DNA of 64,000 nucleotides from Frigoriglobus tundricola (GCF_013128195.2 NZ_CP053452.2:1302001-1366000), one strand, 5' to 3'. Shown: positions 38,794 through 48,112, numbered from the stretch's first letter. Notes: a model not told the origin generated them from the letters alone. Program-made: numbers and translations.

Positions 38794-41025
38794 ATGCTCA
38801 CGCGTCCGAAGTTTCGCCCCCACCTGCGTGTCGAAGTCGTGCCGGGGGAGGGCGTCTTCCTTCTCTCGTCCGGCCGCCACGTCCTGCTCCGGGGGCGGTT
38901 GTACGAACTGCTCGCCTCGCGCCTGAACGGCCAAATTACCGTAGACGACCTGTGCGCCGACCTGCACGGGCGGGCGTCCCCGGCCGAGGTCTTCTTCGCG
39001 CTCGGCCAACTGGAGCGCAAGGACTTCCTGTGCGACGGGTACGGCGGCCTGCCGGAAGGACAAGCCGCGCTGTGGTCGTCGCAAAAGGTCGTCCCGGCAA
39101 CGGCGGCCAAGCGGCTCGCGGAGAAGCCGGTGTGCGTGCGGGGGCTCGGCGTCGCGGTCGGGCCGTTCTCCGCGCTGCTCGGCGCGCTGTACGTTCGCAC
39201 CACCGACACCGGTCCCGCGGACGTCGTCCTGACCGACGACTACCTGCGCGACGAACTGGCCGACGTGAACGCGGACGCGCTCCGCGCGAACCGGCCGTGG
39301 CTGCTGGTGAAGCCGACCGGTCGGCAGGTGTGGGTCGGGCCGCTGTTCCGCCCCGGCGGGACGGGCTGCTGGGCGTGCCTCGCCGAGCGCTTGAGGGCGA
39401 ACGCCCCGGTGCCCGTTTACCTGCGCGAGCGCAACGGCCACGCGCTCACGCCGGTCAGCGACCTGGCCCACACGCCGGCCACCGAACAGGTGGCGCTGGG
39501 GCTCGCCGCGAACGCGGTCGCGACCTGGGCCGTGCGCGGCGAGGTGCCGGAACTGGAGGGCAAGGTCCAGACGCTCGACCTGCCGAGCTGGAAGCTCCAG
39601 GACCACGTTCTCCCGCAGCTCCCGTTCTGTTCGGCGTGCGGGGGCGGGGCGGTCCGCTCTTACGCCCGGCCCGAACTGGAACGGCGGATCAAGACGTTCA
39701 CCAACGACGGCGGGCACCGGAGCGTTCGGCCCGAGGAGACCATCGCCCGGTACGCCCACCACGTCAGCCCGCTGACCGGGGCGCTGCCCCTGCTGGAGCG
39801 CGCCGCGACCGGCGGGGGCGACGGCGTGCTGCACGTGTACCTCGCCGGCAACAACATGGCCCGGCCGCACAAGAAGCTCGCGCACCTGCGGGGCGACCTG
39901 CGGAACATGAGCGCGGGCAAGGGCACCTCGGACGCCCAGGCGAAGGCCAGCGGGCTGTGCGAGGGCCTCGAGCGCTACTCCGGCGTGTTCCGCGGCGACG
40001 AGCCGCGCCGGCTCGCCCGCATGGAGGAGCTGGGCGGGGCCGCGCTGTCGCTCAGCGAGTGCCTGCTGTTCAGCGCGACGCAGTACCGCGAGCGGGCCGC
40101 GCGTAACGCCACCGGCTCGCGGTTCAGCTTCATCCCCGAACCGTTCGACCCGGCCTCGGAGATCGAGTGGTCGCCGGTGTGGTCGCTGACCCGCGGCGCG
40201 GTGCGCTACCTGCCCACGGCGTTCTGCTACTACGACTACCCGCAGCCGCCGGAAACGACGTACTGTGTCGCCGATTCGAACGGGAACGCGGCCGGCAACA
40301 CCCTGGAAGAGGCGATCCTTCAGGGCTTCCTCGAACTGGTGGAACGGGACAGCGTCGCGCTGTGGTGGTACAACCGCGTGCGCCGGCCGCGCGTGGACCT
40401 GGCGAGCTTCGAGGAGCCGTACATCGACCGCCTGGCGGCGTTCCTCCGCGAGCGCGGCCGGGAGTTCTGGGCGCTCGATCTGACCTCCGATCTGGGGATA
40501 CCCGTCTTCGCCACGGTCTGCCGCCGGACGGGCGCGAAGCGCGAGCAGATCGTCCTCGGGTTCGGCGCGCACCTCGACACCCGGATCGCCCTCCTGCGGG
40601 CCGTCACGGAAATGAACCAGATGCTGTCGTCGCCGCTGCTCGAAGCCGGCGAGAAGGACGACCCGCACGCCGACGGAGAAACCGCGCGCTGGCTGGCGAC
40701 CGCGACCGCCACCAATCAACCATACCTCGTGCCGACCGACGCCGCAACGACCGCGGCCACGTACCCGCGGGCGTGGACCGACGACGTGAGGGAGGACGTC
40801 GAGTTCTGTCGCGCGCGGGTCGAGCGCGAGGGACTGGAGATGCTCGTCCTGGACCAGACGCGGCCGGAGGTCGGCCTGCCGGTGGCGAAGGTGATCGTGC
40901 CGGGGCTGCGGCACTTCTGGACCCGCTTCGCGCCCGGCCGGCTGTACGACGTGCCGGTGCGGCTCGGCTGGCTCGATCGGCCCCTCGGCGAGGACGAGCT
41001 GAACCCGATTCCGATGTTCCTCTGA
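38794..41025 (+). CDS. TOMM cyclodehydratase: leader-binding/E1-like and YcaO fusion
   Basis: A 743-residue fused C and D protein. Residues 1-90 look like a winged-helix leader-binding domain (LRGRLYELLASRLNGQITVD). An E1-like domain follows with two zinc CxxC pairs, CWAC (192-195) and CSAC (279-282). The YcaO domain begins near 365: HLRGDLRNMSAGKGTSDAQA, KASGLCEGLERYS with the ATP/Mg acidic residues Glu390 and Glu393, and GNTLEEAILQGFLELVERDS. It ends LNPIPMFL, resembling the Pro-rich tail of azoline-forming YcaO proteins. The enzyme uses ATP to cyclise Cys/Ser/Thr of the precursor encoded at 38138. ATG 38794 follows a weak ribosome site (ACAGGACCGCCCG). Confidence 0.92.
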   Translation: MLTRPKFRPHLRVEVVPGEGVFLLSSGRHVLLRGRLYELLASRLNGQITVDDLCADLHGRASPAEVFFALGQLERKDFLCDGYGGLPEGQAALWSSQKVVPATAAKRLAEKPVCVRGLGVAVGPFSALLGALYVRTTDTGPADVVLTDDYLRDELADVNADALRANRPWLLVKPTGRQVWVGPLFRPGGTGCWACLAERLRANAPVPVYLRERNGHALTPVSDLAHTPATEQVALGLAANAVATWAVRGEVPELEGKVQTLDLPSWKLQDHVLPQLPFCSACGGGAVRSYARPELERRIKTFTNDGGHRSVRPEETIARYAHHVSPLTGALPLLERAATGGGDGVLHVYLAGNNMARPHKKLAHLRGDLRNMSAGKGTSDAQAKASGLCEGLERYSGVFRGDEPRRLARMEELGGAALSLSECLLFSATQYRERAARNATGSRFSFIPEPFDPASEIEWSPVWSLTRGAVRYLPTAFCYYDYPQPPETTYCVADSNGNAAGNTLEEAILQGFLELVERDSVALWWYNRVRRPRVDLASFEEPYIDRLAAFLRERGREFWALDLTSDLGIPVFATVCRRTGAKREQIVLGFGAHLDTRIALLRAVTEMNQMLSSPLLEAGEKDDPHADGETARWLATATATNQPYLVPTDAATTAATYPRAWTDDVREDVEFCRARVEREGLEMLVLDQTRPEVGLPVAKVIVPGLRHFWTRFAPGRLYDVPVRLGWLDRPLGEDELNPIPMFL

Positions 41026-41044
41026 TACGAGATCGGTGTGATTT

Positions 41045-41122
41045 CTTCTGTAAGCCGGCCTCTGTGAGGCCGGTGCTCTGAGCCCCGCGTCGCACCGGCC
41101 TCACAGAGGCCGGCTACAGAAG
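41045..41122. repeat. Inverted repeat between cyclodehydratase and dehydrogenase genes
   Basis: Arms 41045-41076 and 41092-41122 match except for a single bulged base (CTTCTGTAGCCGGCCTCTGT type). A 15-base loop separates them. It starts ~20 bases after the cyclodehydratase stop, so it could act as a terminator or RNA-stability element. Confidence 0.75.
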
Positions 41123-41192
41123 CAATATCAGGCCAAACGGAAGCGCTTATCAATTAACGCGCGCGATATCGTTTGAACCCGAGGAGGGGCGT

Positions 41193-42629
41193 GTGGGCTT
41201 TTTGCTCACTTTGTGCAATGGGGCGTCGCCAGCCGAAGAGAACGGGCTGTTCGTCGTGAACGGCCCCAAGGGCCGGGTGACGCTGCGCGACCTCGAACCG
41301 GAGGTGATCGCGGCGCTCCACCGGCTCGCGCCGCCCGGCGCGGACGAGGACGCCCTCGCCGATGCCGTGGGGGCCATCGGCAACGGTGCGCTGCCCCGGT
41401 GGTTCTACTACCTGGACCGCCTCACGCGGCGCGGCCTCATCGGGCGCTCCGCGCACGAGTCCGGAACCCGCCTCGCGACGCTGTTCGCGGTGTCGCCCGC
41501 GTTCGCGTGGAAACCGGTTCGGCCCGCTCCGGATCGCCAGTACGCCCTCTCGCGGTTCGCCTATTTGCGCCGGGAGGGGAACGAGGGCGTGGTCGAATCC
41601 CCCCAGTCGCACGCCCGCCTCGTCCTCCAGGAGAGCCGGGCCGCGCGGCTCATCGGGGCGCTGGCGGCGCCCGCCACGCCGGCGGAACTGGCCGAGCGAT
41701 CGGGACTCACGACCGAGGGCGCAACGGGGCTCCTGGCCCTGTTACTTCGTGCGGAGATGGCATCGGAAGCGGGAACCGAGCCCGAAGACCCGGACCTGCG
41801 AACGTGGGCGTTCCACGACCTCCTGTTCCACACCCGGAGCCGCAAGGGCCGGTCCGACGCGCCCTACGGCGGAACGTACCGGTTCGCGGGCCAGTTTCCG
41901 CCGCCACCGGCCGTGAAGCCCGTGCCAGTGGGGGACCGGGTTCCGCTGTTCAAACCCGACATCCGCGCCCTGGAGAGAACCGATCCGCCGCTCGCCTGGG
42001 TGCAGGAACACCGCCGGTCGGTGCGCGAGTTCGACACCACGCAACCGATCACGGTCGCCCAGGTCGGCGAATTTCTGTTCCGAGTGAACCGGGTGAAGGA
42101 GCAGCGCGAGACCGAGTTGCAAACGGTTCGGGGGCCGGTGGTGATGGATTTCGTATCGCGGCCGTACCCGACCGGCGGGAGCCTGTACGAGTTGGAAATC
42201 TATGCGGCGGTACGCACCTGCGACGGACTGACACCGGGGCTCTATGCACATGATCCGGTCGCGCACCGGCTCGTCCGGGTCCGCGGGCGCGGGCCGGCGG
42301 TGGACGAGTTGCTCGGCGACGCGGCCGAATCGACCGCGATCCCGGCAGGAGAGTTGCAGGTGTTGTTCGTTCTGGCCGCTCGTGTCCCGCGTGTCGCCTG
42401 GAAGTACGAATCGATCGCGTACGCCCTGGTTCTCAAACACGTCGGGGTCGTGTACCAGACGATGTACCTCGCCGCCACCGCGATGGGGCTGGCGGGGTGC
42501 GCGGTCGGCGGCGGGGACGCCGACCTGTTCGCCCGCGCCGCCGGGGTTCCTTACGCCGCCGAGACTTCGGTCGGTGAGTTCCTTCTGGGCAGCAAGCGGG
42601 GCGAACCGGCTCGAGACGCCCGTGAGTGA
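41193..42629 (+). CDS. SagB-type azoline dehydrogenase
   Basis: A 478-residue protein. The C-terminal half is an FMN-dependent nitroreductase-fold domain with SagB marks: WVQEHRRSVREFDTTQPITV, SRPYPTGGSLYELEIYAAVR, GLTPGLYAHDPVAHRLVRV, LKHVGVVYQTMYLAATAMGL and VGEFLLGSK. It should oxidise azolines of the RiPP to azoles. The N-terminal ~230 residues contain two winged-helix-like segments (VIAALHRLAPPGADEDALAD; RLIGALAAPATPAELAERSG), often present in this subfamily and perhaps contacting the leader or the cyclodehydratase. GTG start at 41193 behind GAGGAGGGG, an unusually strong ribosome site. No transporter or peptidase gene follows. Confidence 0.9.
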   Translation: MGFLLTLCNGASPAEENGLFVVNGPKGRVTLRDLEPEVIAALHRLAPPGADEDALADAVGAIGNGALPRWFYYLDRLTRRGLIGRSAHESGTRLATLFAVSPAFAWKPVRPAPDRQYALSRFAYLRREGNEGVVESPQSHARLVLQESRAARLIGALAAPATPAELAERSGLTTEGATGLLALLLRAEMASEAGTEPEDPDLRTWAFHDLLFHTRSRKGRSDAPYGGTYRFAGQFPPPPAVKPVPVGDRVPLFKPDIRALERTDPPLAWVQEHRRSVREFDTTQPITVAQVGEFLFRVNRVKEQRETELQTVRGPVVMDFVSRPYPTGGSLYELEIYAAVRTCDGLTPGLYAHDPVAHRLVRVRGRGPAVDELLGDAAESTAIPAGELQVLFVLAARVPRVAWKYESIAYALVLKHVGVVYQTMYLAATAMGLAGCAVGGGDADLFARAAGVPYAAETSVGEFLLGSKRGEPARDARE

Positions 42630-42690
42630 AGTTCCGAGTATCGCGGTTCGTTACGGTCGGTCTCGCCCCCCCCGTGACGAACGCTCGATG

Positions 42691-42788
42691 GGAGTCGCAA
42701 GTCATAACGCCGCAAGTCGCAAAGTCGAAAACTTAAACCCGCTCGGGTCTCGGACTTTACGGCCTGCGACGTTACGACCTGGGACTCA
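42691..42788. repeat. Inverted repeat, AAGTCGCAAGTCGTAAAG family, copy 2
   Basis: Left arm 42691-42730 and right arm 42748-42788 pair over about 40 bases with some mismatches. The core GCAAGTCGCAAAGTCG matches the element at 8229. It marks the 3' border of the RiPP locus. Confidence 0.7.
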
Positions 42789-42825
42789 CCAGGGGTTTCC
42801 CGTCCACGTCAAACCGGAGAGAATA

Positions 42826-43476
42826 ATGCGCACGTTCGGCAAATGGACTCTGGCGATCGGCCTGCTCGTGATGGGGGTTTCGGGGGTTCGCTCCGAGGAG
42901 CCGACGAAGAAGAAGATCATCGCGGAAGAGGGCGCGGTGGAGCTGATGCTGCTCCGCCAGGAGTCGGTTCAGAGCGAACTGAAGCTCACAAAGGACCAGG
43001 TGGAGAAGATCGATACGTTCTCAGACGGTCAGTGGAAGAAGCTCCAGGAGATCCACAAGACGGGGGGCGACAAGGCGCACGCCGAGTTCGAGGAGCTGGG
43101 CAAGGCGAACCGGAAGTTCGTTCACGACACCCTCAAGCCCGAGCAGCACAAGCGGCTCGTTCAAATCGGCCTGCAAGTGGCCGGTCTGATCTGGGTGCTG
43201 GACCCGCACGTGTCGAAGGAACTCGCCATCACCGAGGCACAAAAAGCGAAGATCACCGAGCTGCACAAGGCGGCCCACAAGGAAGTTGAGGAGGTCATTC
43301 ACTCCGCCGACAAGTCGAAGCGGACGGAGAAGATGGCGGACCTCCGTAAGGTCCACCGCAAGCAACTGCTGGAAGTGTTGACGGACGATCAAAAGGCGAA
43401 GTGGAAGGAACTCGCGGGCGAGCCGTTCAAGGGCCAGTTCCACTTCGCGGAACTGGACGCCGAGAAGGGCAAGTAA
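42826..43476 (+). CDS. Secreted helical protein with LTxxQ-like motifs
   Basis: A 216-residue protein with signal peptide MRTFGKWTLAIGLLVMGVSG, then an all-helical, charged mature part. Motifs such as ELKLTKDQVEKID, LKPEQHKRLVQIGLQVAG, LAITEAQKAKITELHKAAHK and LTDDQKAKWKELAG repeat the LTxxQ spacing seen in CpxP/Spy-type periplasmic proteins and their planctomycete relatives. It may be a periplasmic chaperone-like or stress protein; that is inference. ATG 42826 behind CCGGAGAGAAT. Separated from the SagB gene by an inverted repeat and followed by a good terminator, so it is probably its own unit. Confidence 0.75.
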   Translation: MRTFGKWTLAIGLLVMGVSGVRSEEPTKKKIIAEEGAVELMLLRQESVQSELKLTKDQVEKIDTFSDGQWKKLQEIHKTGGDKAHAEFEELGKANRKFVHDTLKPEQHKRLVQIGLQVAGLIWVLDPHVSKELAITEAQKAKITELHKAAHKEVEEVIHSADKSKRTEKMADLRKVHRKQLLEVLTDDQKAKWKELAGEPFKGQFHFAELDAEKGK

Positions 43477-43501
43477 GCCGCACGGGCAGATCAAGCCAAA
43501 C

Positions 43502-43536
43502 GGGCCGGGGGGACGCCCCCCCGGCCCCTTCTGTTT
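43502..43536 (+). terminator. Rho-independent terminator
   Basis: GGGCCGGGGGG pairs with CCCCCCCGGCCC across a three-base loop, followed by a T-rich tail TTCTGTTTT, 26 bases after the stop at 43476. Confidence 0.8.
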
Positions 43537-44096
43537 TCCCGATCCGTATCACGAGCCACCGTTCACGTCCCGCGCCGGAAGCCCCCTGCCCTCAGAAACC
43601 CGGCCACCTCACCCGAGCCGCGACCGGCCGGCCCCTGCCATCCGCGGAATAGAGGGGATCACCCGCCCACGCGTTCGCACGCCCACGACCTGCGGACCCA
43701 ATATGCACCAGTAACCGGGAAGGCGACGGTGTTACCCCCGTAACACCGCACCGGCACCCGAGCCACACCGGACAACGAGCTGACACGCCGTGGAGCGTGA
43801 CGCGCGTGTTCCGGTCCTCGTTCACGATCCGGTTGCGGCTGTCGGATTGTTGTGGCACAGGCTTTCCAGCCTGTGCTTCGAGACACTCAGGCCGGAAAGC
43901 CTGTGCCACGAACACAGAAAACCGACCGCACCAACGGGACCGTGTATTAGGCGGAAGAAGCCGACCCGACGGCACCGCAACATCGACAAATCGGTGCCGG
44001 GGGGAGATTACGCTTCCTTCTTCATGTCCTCATGTGGTATTCTTATCCTATCCCGCCTGATTTTCCGCTCTCCACTCCTGCGGAGACTCTCCCGCC
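43537..44096. other. Gene-less stretch, 560 bp
   Basis: No credible gene. It contains the second TGGCACAGGCTTTCCAGCC repeat (43851-43909). The AT-richer segment before 44097 (TTCTTATCCTATCCCGCC near 44040) probably holds the promoter of the large gene that follows. Confidence 0.45.
43851..43909. repeat. Palindromic repeat, TGGCACAGGCTTTCCAGCC family, copy 2
   Basis: TGTGGCACAGGCTTTCCAGC at left and GGAAAGCCTGTGCCACG at right; matches the element at 9231-9288 along its whole length with changes in the loop. Confidence 0.75.
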
Positions 44097-47000
44097 ATGC
44101 GCACACTCGCATATACTTCCGCGTTCCTCGCGGCCCTCGGATTGACGCCCTCTGGCGCCGCGGCCGCCCCGCCGCTCCCCGCCCCGCCCGAATTCGCACA
44201 ACCCCAGTCGCCGCCCAAACCCGAACCCTTCCCGGTCAAATACGTCGATCAGGGCCAGTTCGACCCGCGACTCAAAGGCACCGCCCTGCCCGAGGGCTTT
44301 AAGGCCGAAATCGTCATCGACGCGCCGGACGCCATTAACCCCGTCGGCATGACCTTCGACCCGCAGGGCAACCTCTACGTCATGGAGTGGTGCCCGGACG
44401 CCGTCACCGGGGGCAAGTGGTTCGAGGTCAAAGAGACGTTCCGCTACAAGGATGGCACGACCCGGCAGGTCGCGACCATGAAGAAGTTCACCACCGACCT
44501 CATCAAGGTGTTCCGGTACAACGCCGGCACCGGGCTGTTCGACAAGCCGCAGACGATCATCGCGGAGGAGCTGCCGTCGAGCATCCTCTGGCACGAGGGG
44601 TACCTGTACGTCACCGGCCGCGGCACGGTCCGGCGGTGGAAGCAGTCGCGGCCGAACGGCCCGTGGGACGTGCGCGAAACCGTCGCGCAGGGGTTCTGCG
44701 GGTTCCACCACCACCAGGTCTCCGGCCTGACCATCGGGAACGACGGGCTGCTCTACATCACCAGCGGTGATGACGACAACGTCGTGGAGGGCTCCGACGG
44801 GAGCCGCACCACCGTCCTCCGCACCGGCGCCGTGTTCCGCTGCCGGCCCGACGGCTCGAAGATGGAGACGTTCTCCCAGGGCTACCGGAACCCTTATCGC
44901 GACATCGCGTACGACGACCGGTTCAACTTCTTCCACTCCGACAACGACAACGAAGACGGCAGCAAGTTCATGGGCTGCCGCATCATGCACGTCGCGGAGG
45001 GGACCGACTTCGGCTGGCGCCTCGCGCTCGGCGCCCGCTGCTGCCGCCCGGACAACGTGCGCGGCGCGATCGCCGGCGAACTGCCCGGCAAAGTGGCGCC
45101 GATGATCAAGACCGGCCGCGGGTCGCCCGCCGGGCTCCTCATCTACCACGACACCCACGTCCCCGAACCGTACCGCGGGCTGCTGTACTACCCCGACGTG
45201 TTCCGCAAGTTGGTCCGGGCCTACAAGGTGGCGCCGGACGGCAGCACGTTCAAGATCACCAACGAGCTGGAGTTCATGAAGAGCGACGACCCGCTCTTCC
45301 GCCCGTGCCAGATGGTGACCGGGCCGGACGGCGCCATGTACGTGTGCGACTGGCGCACCAACTCCGGCGGGGCGGGCAAGCTCTCGGGCGACGGCGTCAA
45401 CGGCCGGATCTATCGGGTCACCTGGACCGGCACCAAGGACAGCCCCGCCTTCCCCCGCCGCGGCATGGACAGTTGGGCCAAGATCACCAAGCTGACCGAC
45501 GTGGAGCTGCTGAAAACGCTCGCCGCCCCGGACCTGACCGACCGCGTGCTGGCCCGCAAGGAACTCGTGCGCCGCGGCCCCGCGGCCCGCGACCTGGTGC
45601 TGAAGAAGTTCGTCTCCGGCGGGCTGGACGGCAACGCCCGGCTGGTCGCGATCGGCGTGCTCACCGCGAGCTGGGGGCCGGACGTCGAGGACCTGTTCCG
45701 CCTGCTCGTCAACGACGAGGCGGCGGACGTCCGCCGGCTCGCCCTCGAGGGCATGGCGTACCACGCCAAGCCGAAGGACGGGCGGGTGTACGAGGCGCTC
45801 GTTAAGGCGCTCGCCGACCACGACCCGGCCGTCCGGCGGGCCGCGGCGCTGGGCATCGGCCGCCTCGGTCACGACGGCTCGGGCGAGACCCTGGTCAACT
45901 CGCTCCGCCACGACGCCGACGCCGACGCGTACCTGAAGGACGCCTACGTCCGCGGCATCGAGAAGCTCGGCAAGCCGGGCATCGACGCGCTGCTCGCGCT
46001 CGCCCAGTCCGGGAACGACAAGGACAAGGACCTCGCCGTCGCGGTGTTCCTCGGGCTCCGCACCCGCCCGGCGGCGGACGCGATCCCCGAGCTGATGCTG
46101 CACCCGCACGTGACCGCCGACCAGCGCGAGGCCCTCATCCGGTCGTACTCGAACTACCAGACCGACCCGCCGGTGTCGCTCGAACCGCTGGCGGAGTACC
46201 TCGCCAAGCGGCCGAACGAGCCGGTGCCGGTGCTGCTGGCCGCGGTGGACACGTTCACCGCCAGCGGCGACGCGCTCGCCCCGAAGGCCACGCAGATCGT
46301 CCTGAACCTGCTCGACCGCCCGGACGAATCGACCCGCATCTCGGCGATCATCGGGATCGAGTCCGCGCGGCTCGCCGCCGCGGCGCCGAAGCTCACCGAG
46401 TTCATCACCGACCCGAGCCGCACCCAGGTGGAGCGCGTCGCGGCCGTCAAGGCGCTGCGCGTCCTCGGCGCGAAGTCGGCCGTCGAGCCGATCAAGACGG
46501 TTCTCGCCGGCCAGCACCCCGCGGCCCTCAAGGCGGAAGTCCTCCGGACCCTGGCGGCGCTCGACATCGCCACCGCCCGCGCCGCCGCCGAACCGCTGCT
46601 CGACCAGCCGGACCCGCAGCTCCTCGCGGAAGCGGTGGCGGTGCTGACCGCGACCAAGACCGGGACGAAACTGGTCGGCGAGCGCTACCGGGCCAAGAAG
46701 CTGCCCCGCGACTTCTTCCCCCAGGTGAACGACGCCCTCAACAAGTTCGCCGACGACCCGGCCCTCGCCGGCCTCCGCGCGGACGTCCTCCGCGGCGGGC
46801 TCCTGCTCTCGCTCGAACCGAGCCAGGTGGACCGGGTGCGGACCGAGGTGAGCAAGAAGGGCAACCCGCAACGGGGCAAGGAGCTGTACCTGAACACCAA
46901 GCTCCTGGCGTGCGCCTCGTGCCACCGGATGGAGGGCGTGGGCGGGATCGTCGGCCCGGACCTCACCCGCCTGTGGGACACGATGACCGTCGAGAAGATC

Positions 47001-47723
47001 CTCGAGTCCGTCGTCGACCCGAGTAAGGAGATCAAGGAGGGGTTCCAGACGTACCGGCTCACGACCGCCGACGGCCAGGTGTTCACCGGGCTGAAGGTAA
47101 AGGAGGACGCCAAGGAGGTGATCGTCCGCGACTCCAACGGCCGCGACCACCGCGTCGCACGGGACGAGGTGGAGGCGCTCACCCCGAGCAAGTTGTCGCT
47201 GATGCCGGACAACGTGGCGTCGCAACTCAGCTACGACCAGTTCATCGACCTGCTCGCCTTCCTCAAGAGCAAGAAGGAGCAGGAGTCGCTGCGCGGGCTG
47301 GTGGTGGACGCCACCGCGGCGGGGCCGTTCCCGAACACCGCGCGCCCGCTGAACGCGATCAGCGCCGGGGAGTGGAAGCCCCGCGCGGCCGGCGCCAACG
47401 GCACGTTCGCCGTGCAACCCGCGTCGTCCGGTGGCCCGGAGGTCACCTTCTTGCGGGCCTACGTGTTCGCGCCGAAGCGGCAGAAGGCGACCGTCGCGAT
47501 CGAGAGCGACACCCCCTGGTCGGTTTCGGTCAACGGTTCGGACCTGGTGCCGAAGCCGGAGTCCGAAACGGAACTGAAGGAGGGCTGGAACGTGTTGGTG
47601 GTTAAGGTCGCGCACGGGCTGAAACCCGCCACCCTCAGCGTCCGCGTGAACTGCGAAGGAGTGCGCACCGCCTCCAAACCGGACACCGCCCCCGTTGCCA
47701 ACGCGGGTACCGGAGGACGGTAG
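44097..47723 (+). CDS. PVC-type propeller/HEAT/cytochrome c protein
   Basis: A 1208-residue exported protein with signal peptide (cleavage near residue 23). Residues ~60-460 form a sugar-dehydrogenase-like beta-propeller (GMTFDPQGNLYVMEW, GLTIGNDGLLYITSGDDDN, YRNPYRDIAYD, MVTGPDGAMYVCDWRTNSGG). A long HEAT-repeat region follows (~465-890). Then comes a c-type haem domain with CASCH at 939-943 and downstream GPDLTRLWDTMTVEKILESV, the TIGR02603 PVC haem-binding pattern; the axial Met is probably in LSLMPDN. The C-terminal ~120 residues are beta-rich. Such proteins probably oxidise sugars or other substrates in the periplasm, but no substrate is established. ATG at 44097. Confidence 0.88.
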   Translation: MRTLAYTSAFLAALGLTPSGAAAAPPLPAPPEFAQPQSPPKPEPFPVKYVDQGQFDPRLKGTALPEGFKAEIVIDAPDAINPVGMTFDPQGNLYVMEWCPDAVTGGKWFEVKETFRYKDGTTRQVATMKKFTTDLIKVFRYNAGTGLFDKPQTIIAEELPSSILWHEGYLYVTGRGTVRRWKQSRPNGPWDVRETVAQGFCGFHHHQVSGLTIGNDGLLYITSGDDDNVVEGSDGSRTTVLRTGAVFRCRPDGSKMETFSQGYRNPYRDIAYDDRFNFFHSDNDNEDGSKFMGCRIMHVAEGTDFGWRLALGARCCRPDNVRGAIAGELPGKVAPMIKTGRGSPAGLLIYHDTHVPEPYRGLLYYPDVFRKLVRAYKVAPDGSTFKITNELEFMKSDDPLFRPCQMVTGPDGAMYVCDWRTNSGGAGKLSGDGVNGRIYRVTWTGTKDSPAFPRRGMDSWAKITKLTDVELLKTLAAPDLTDRVLARKELVRRGPAARDLVLKKFVSGGLDGNARLVAIGVLTASWGPDVEDLFRLLVNDEAADVRRLALEGMAYHAKPKDGRVYEALVKALADHDPAVRRAAALGIGRLGHDGSGETLVNSLRHDADADAYLKDAYVRGIEKLGKPGIDALLALAQSGNDKDKDLAVAVFLGLRTRPAADAIPELMLHPHVTADQREALIRSYSNYQTDPPVSLEPLAEYLAKRPNEPVPVLLAAVDTFTASGDALAPKATQIVLNLLDRPDESTRISAIIGIESARLAAAAPKLTEFITDPSRTQVERVAAVKALRVLGAKSAVEPIKTVLAGQHPAALKAEVLRTLAALDIATARAAAEPLLDQPDPQLLAEAVAVLTATKTGTKLVGERYRAKKLPRDFFPQVNDALNKFADDPALAGLRADVLRGGLLLSLEPSQVDRVRTEVSKKGNPQRGKELYLNTKLLACASCHRMEGVGGIVGPDLTRLWDTMTVEKILESVVDPSKEIKEGFQTYRLTTADGQVFTGLKVKEDAKEVIVRDSNGRDHRVARDEVEALTPSKLSLMPDNVASQLSYDQFIDLLAFLKSKKEQESLRGLVVDATAAGPFPNTARPLNAISAGEWKPRAAGANGTFAVQPASSGGPEVTFLRAYVFAPKRQKATVAIESDTPWSVSVNGSDLVPKPESETELKEGWNVLVVKVAHGLKPATLSVRVNCEGVRTASKPDTAPVANAGTGGR

Positions 47724-47794
47724 AAGAGACACGGGGCGTCCGCCCTGTGCTTCCCTCTGCCGCCAGGCATGGGCGGAGAAATAATGTACCGCCC

Positions 47795-47839
47795 GGTTGT
47801 GTTGTGGTGCAGGCGCGATGCCTGCACCACAATACAACC
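47795..47839. terminator. Hairpin downstream of the PVC cytochrome gene
   Basis: GGTTGTGTTGTGGTGCAGGC (47795-47814) pairs with 47820-47839 with one mismatch and a five-base loop. It lies between convergent genes and is probably a bidirectional terminator or a dispersed palindrome. Confidence 0.6.
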
Positions 47840-47875
47840 GCACCTCAGCGGTCGATCATTTTCCCGCTACTGCCG

Positions 47876-48112
47876 TTAGTAGATGCCGCCGTGGACGCGT
47901 TCCGGCGTCAGGTGGCTCGGCTGGTCGTTGAACCAGAACCGCCGCCATTCGTTGTGCATCTGCCGGAGGTCTTCCGACTGGTACAACAGCTGCGTCATCC
48001 GAACGTTTGGATCGCTCGAATACTGATTGATAATGCACCCGCTGTTGGCCGTCAGAGCGAAGGCCGCGAGCAAACCGAGGATGAGTCGGCGGAAGATGTA
48101 CTTGCGGACCAT
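47876..48112 (-). CDS. Small lipoprotein-like protein, 78 aa
   Basis: A 78-residue protein: MVRKYIFRRL then a hydrophobic stretch ILGLLAAFALTANSGC, with Cys26 as a possible lipid-modified residue (the lipobox NSGC is not ideal). The mature part (IINQYSSDPNVRMTQLLYQS, HNEWRRFWFNDQPSHLTPER, VHGGIY) resembles small planctomycete envelope proteins with a WRRFWFxDxPSHLTPxRxHGG tail. Function unknown. The start ATG at 48112 follows CGGAGGCCGGATAT, a good ribosome site. Confidence 0.75.
   Translation of the reverse strand: MVRKYIFRRLILGLLAAFALTANSGCIINQYSSDPNVRMTQLLYQSEDLRQMHNEWRRFWFNDQPSHLTPERVHGGIY

Noticed and set aside
44043..47843. Minus-strand open frame of 1266 codons opposite the PVC cytochrome gene
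   Set aside because: Low-complexity Arg/Gly/Val composition with no motif; the plus strand has the propeller, HEAT and CASCH motifs.
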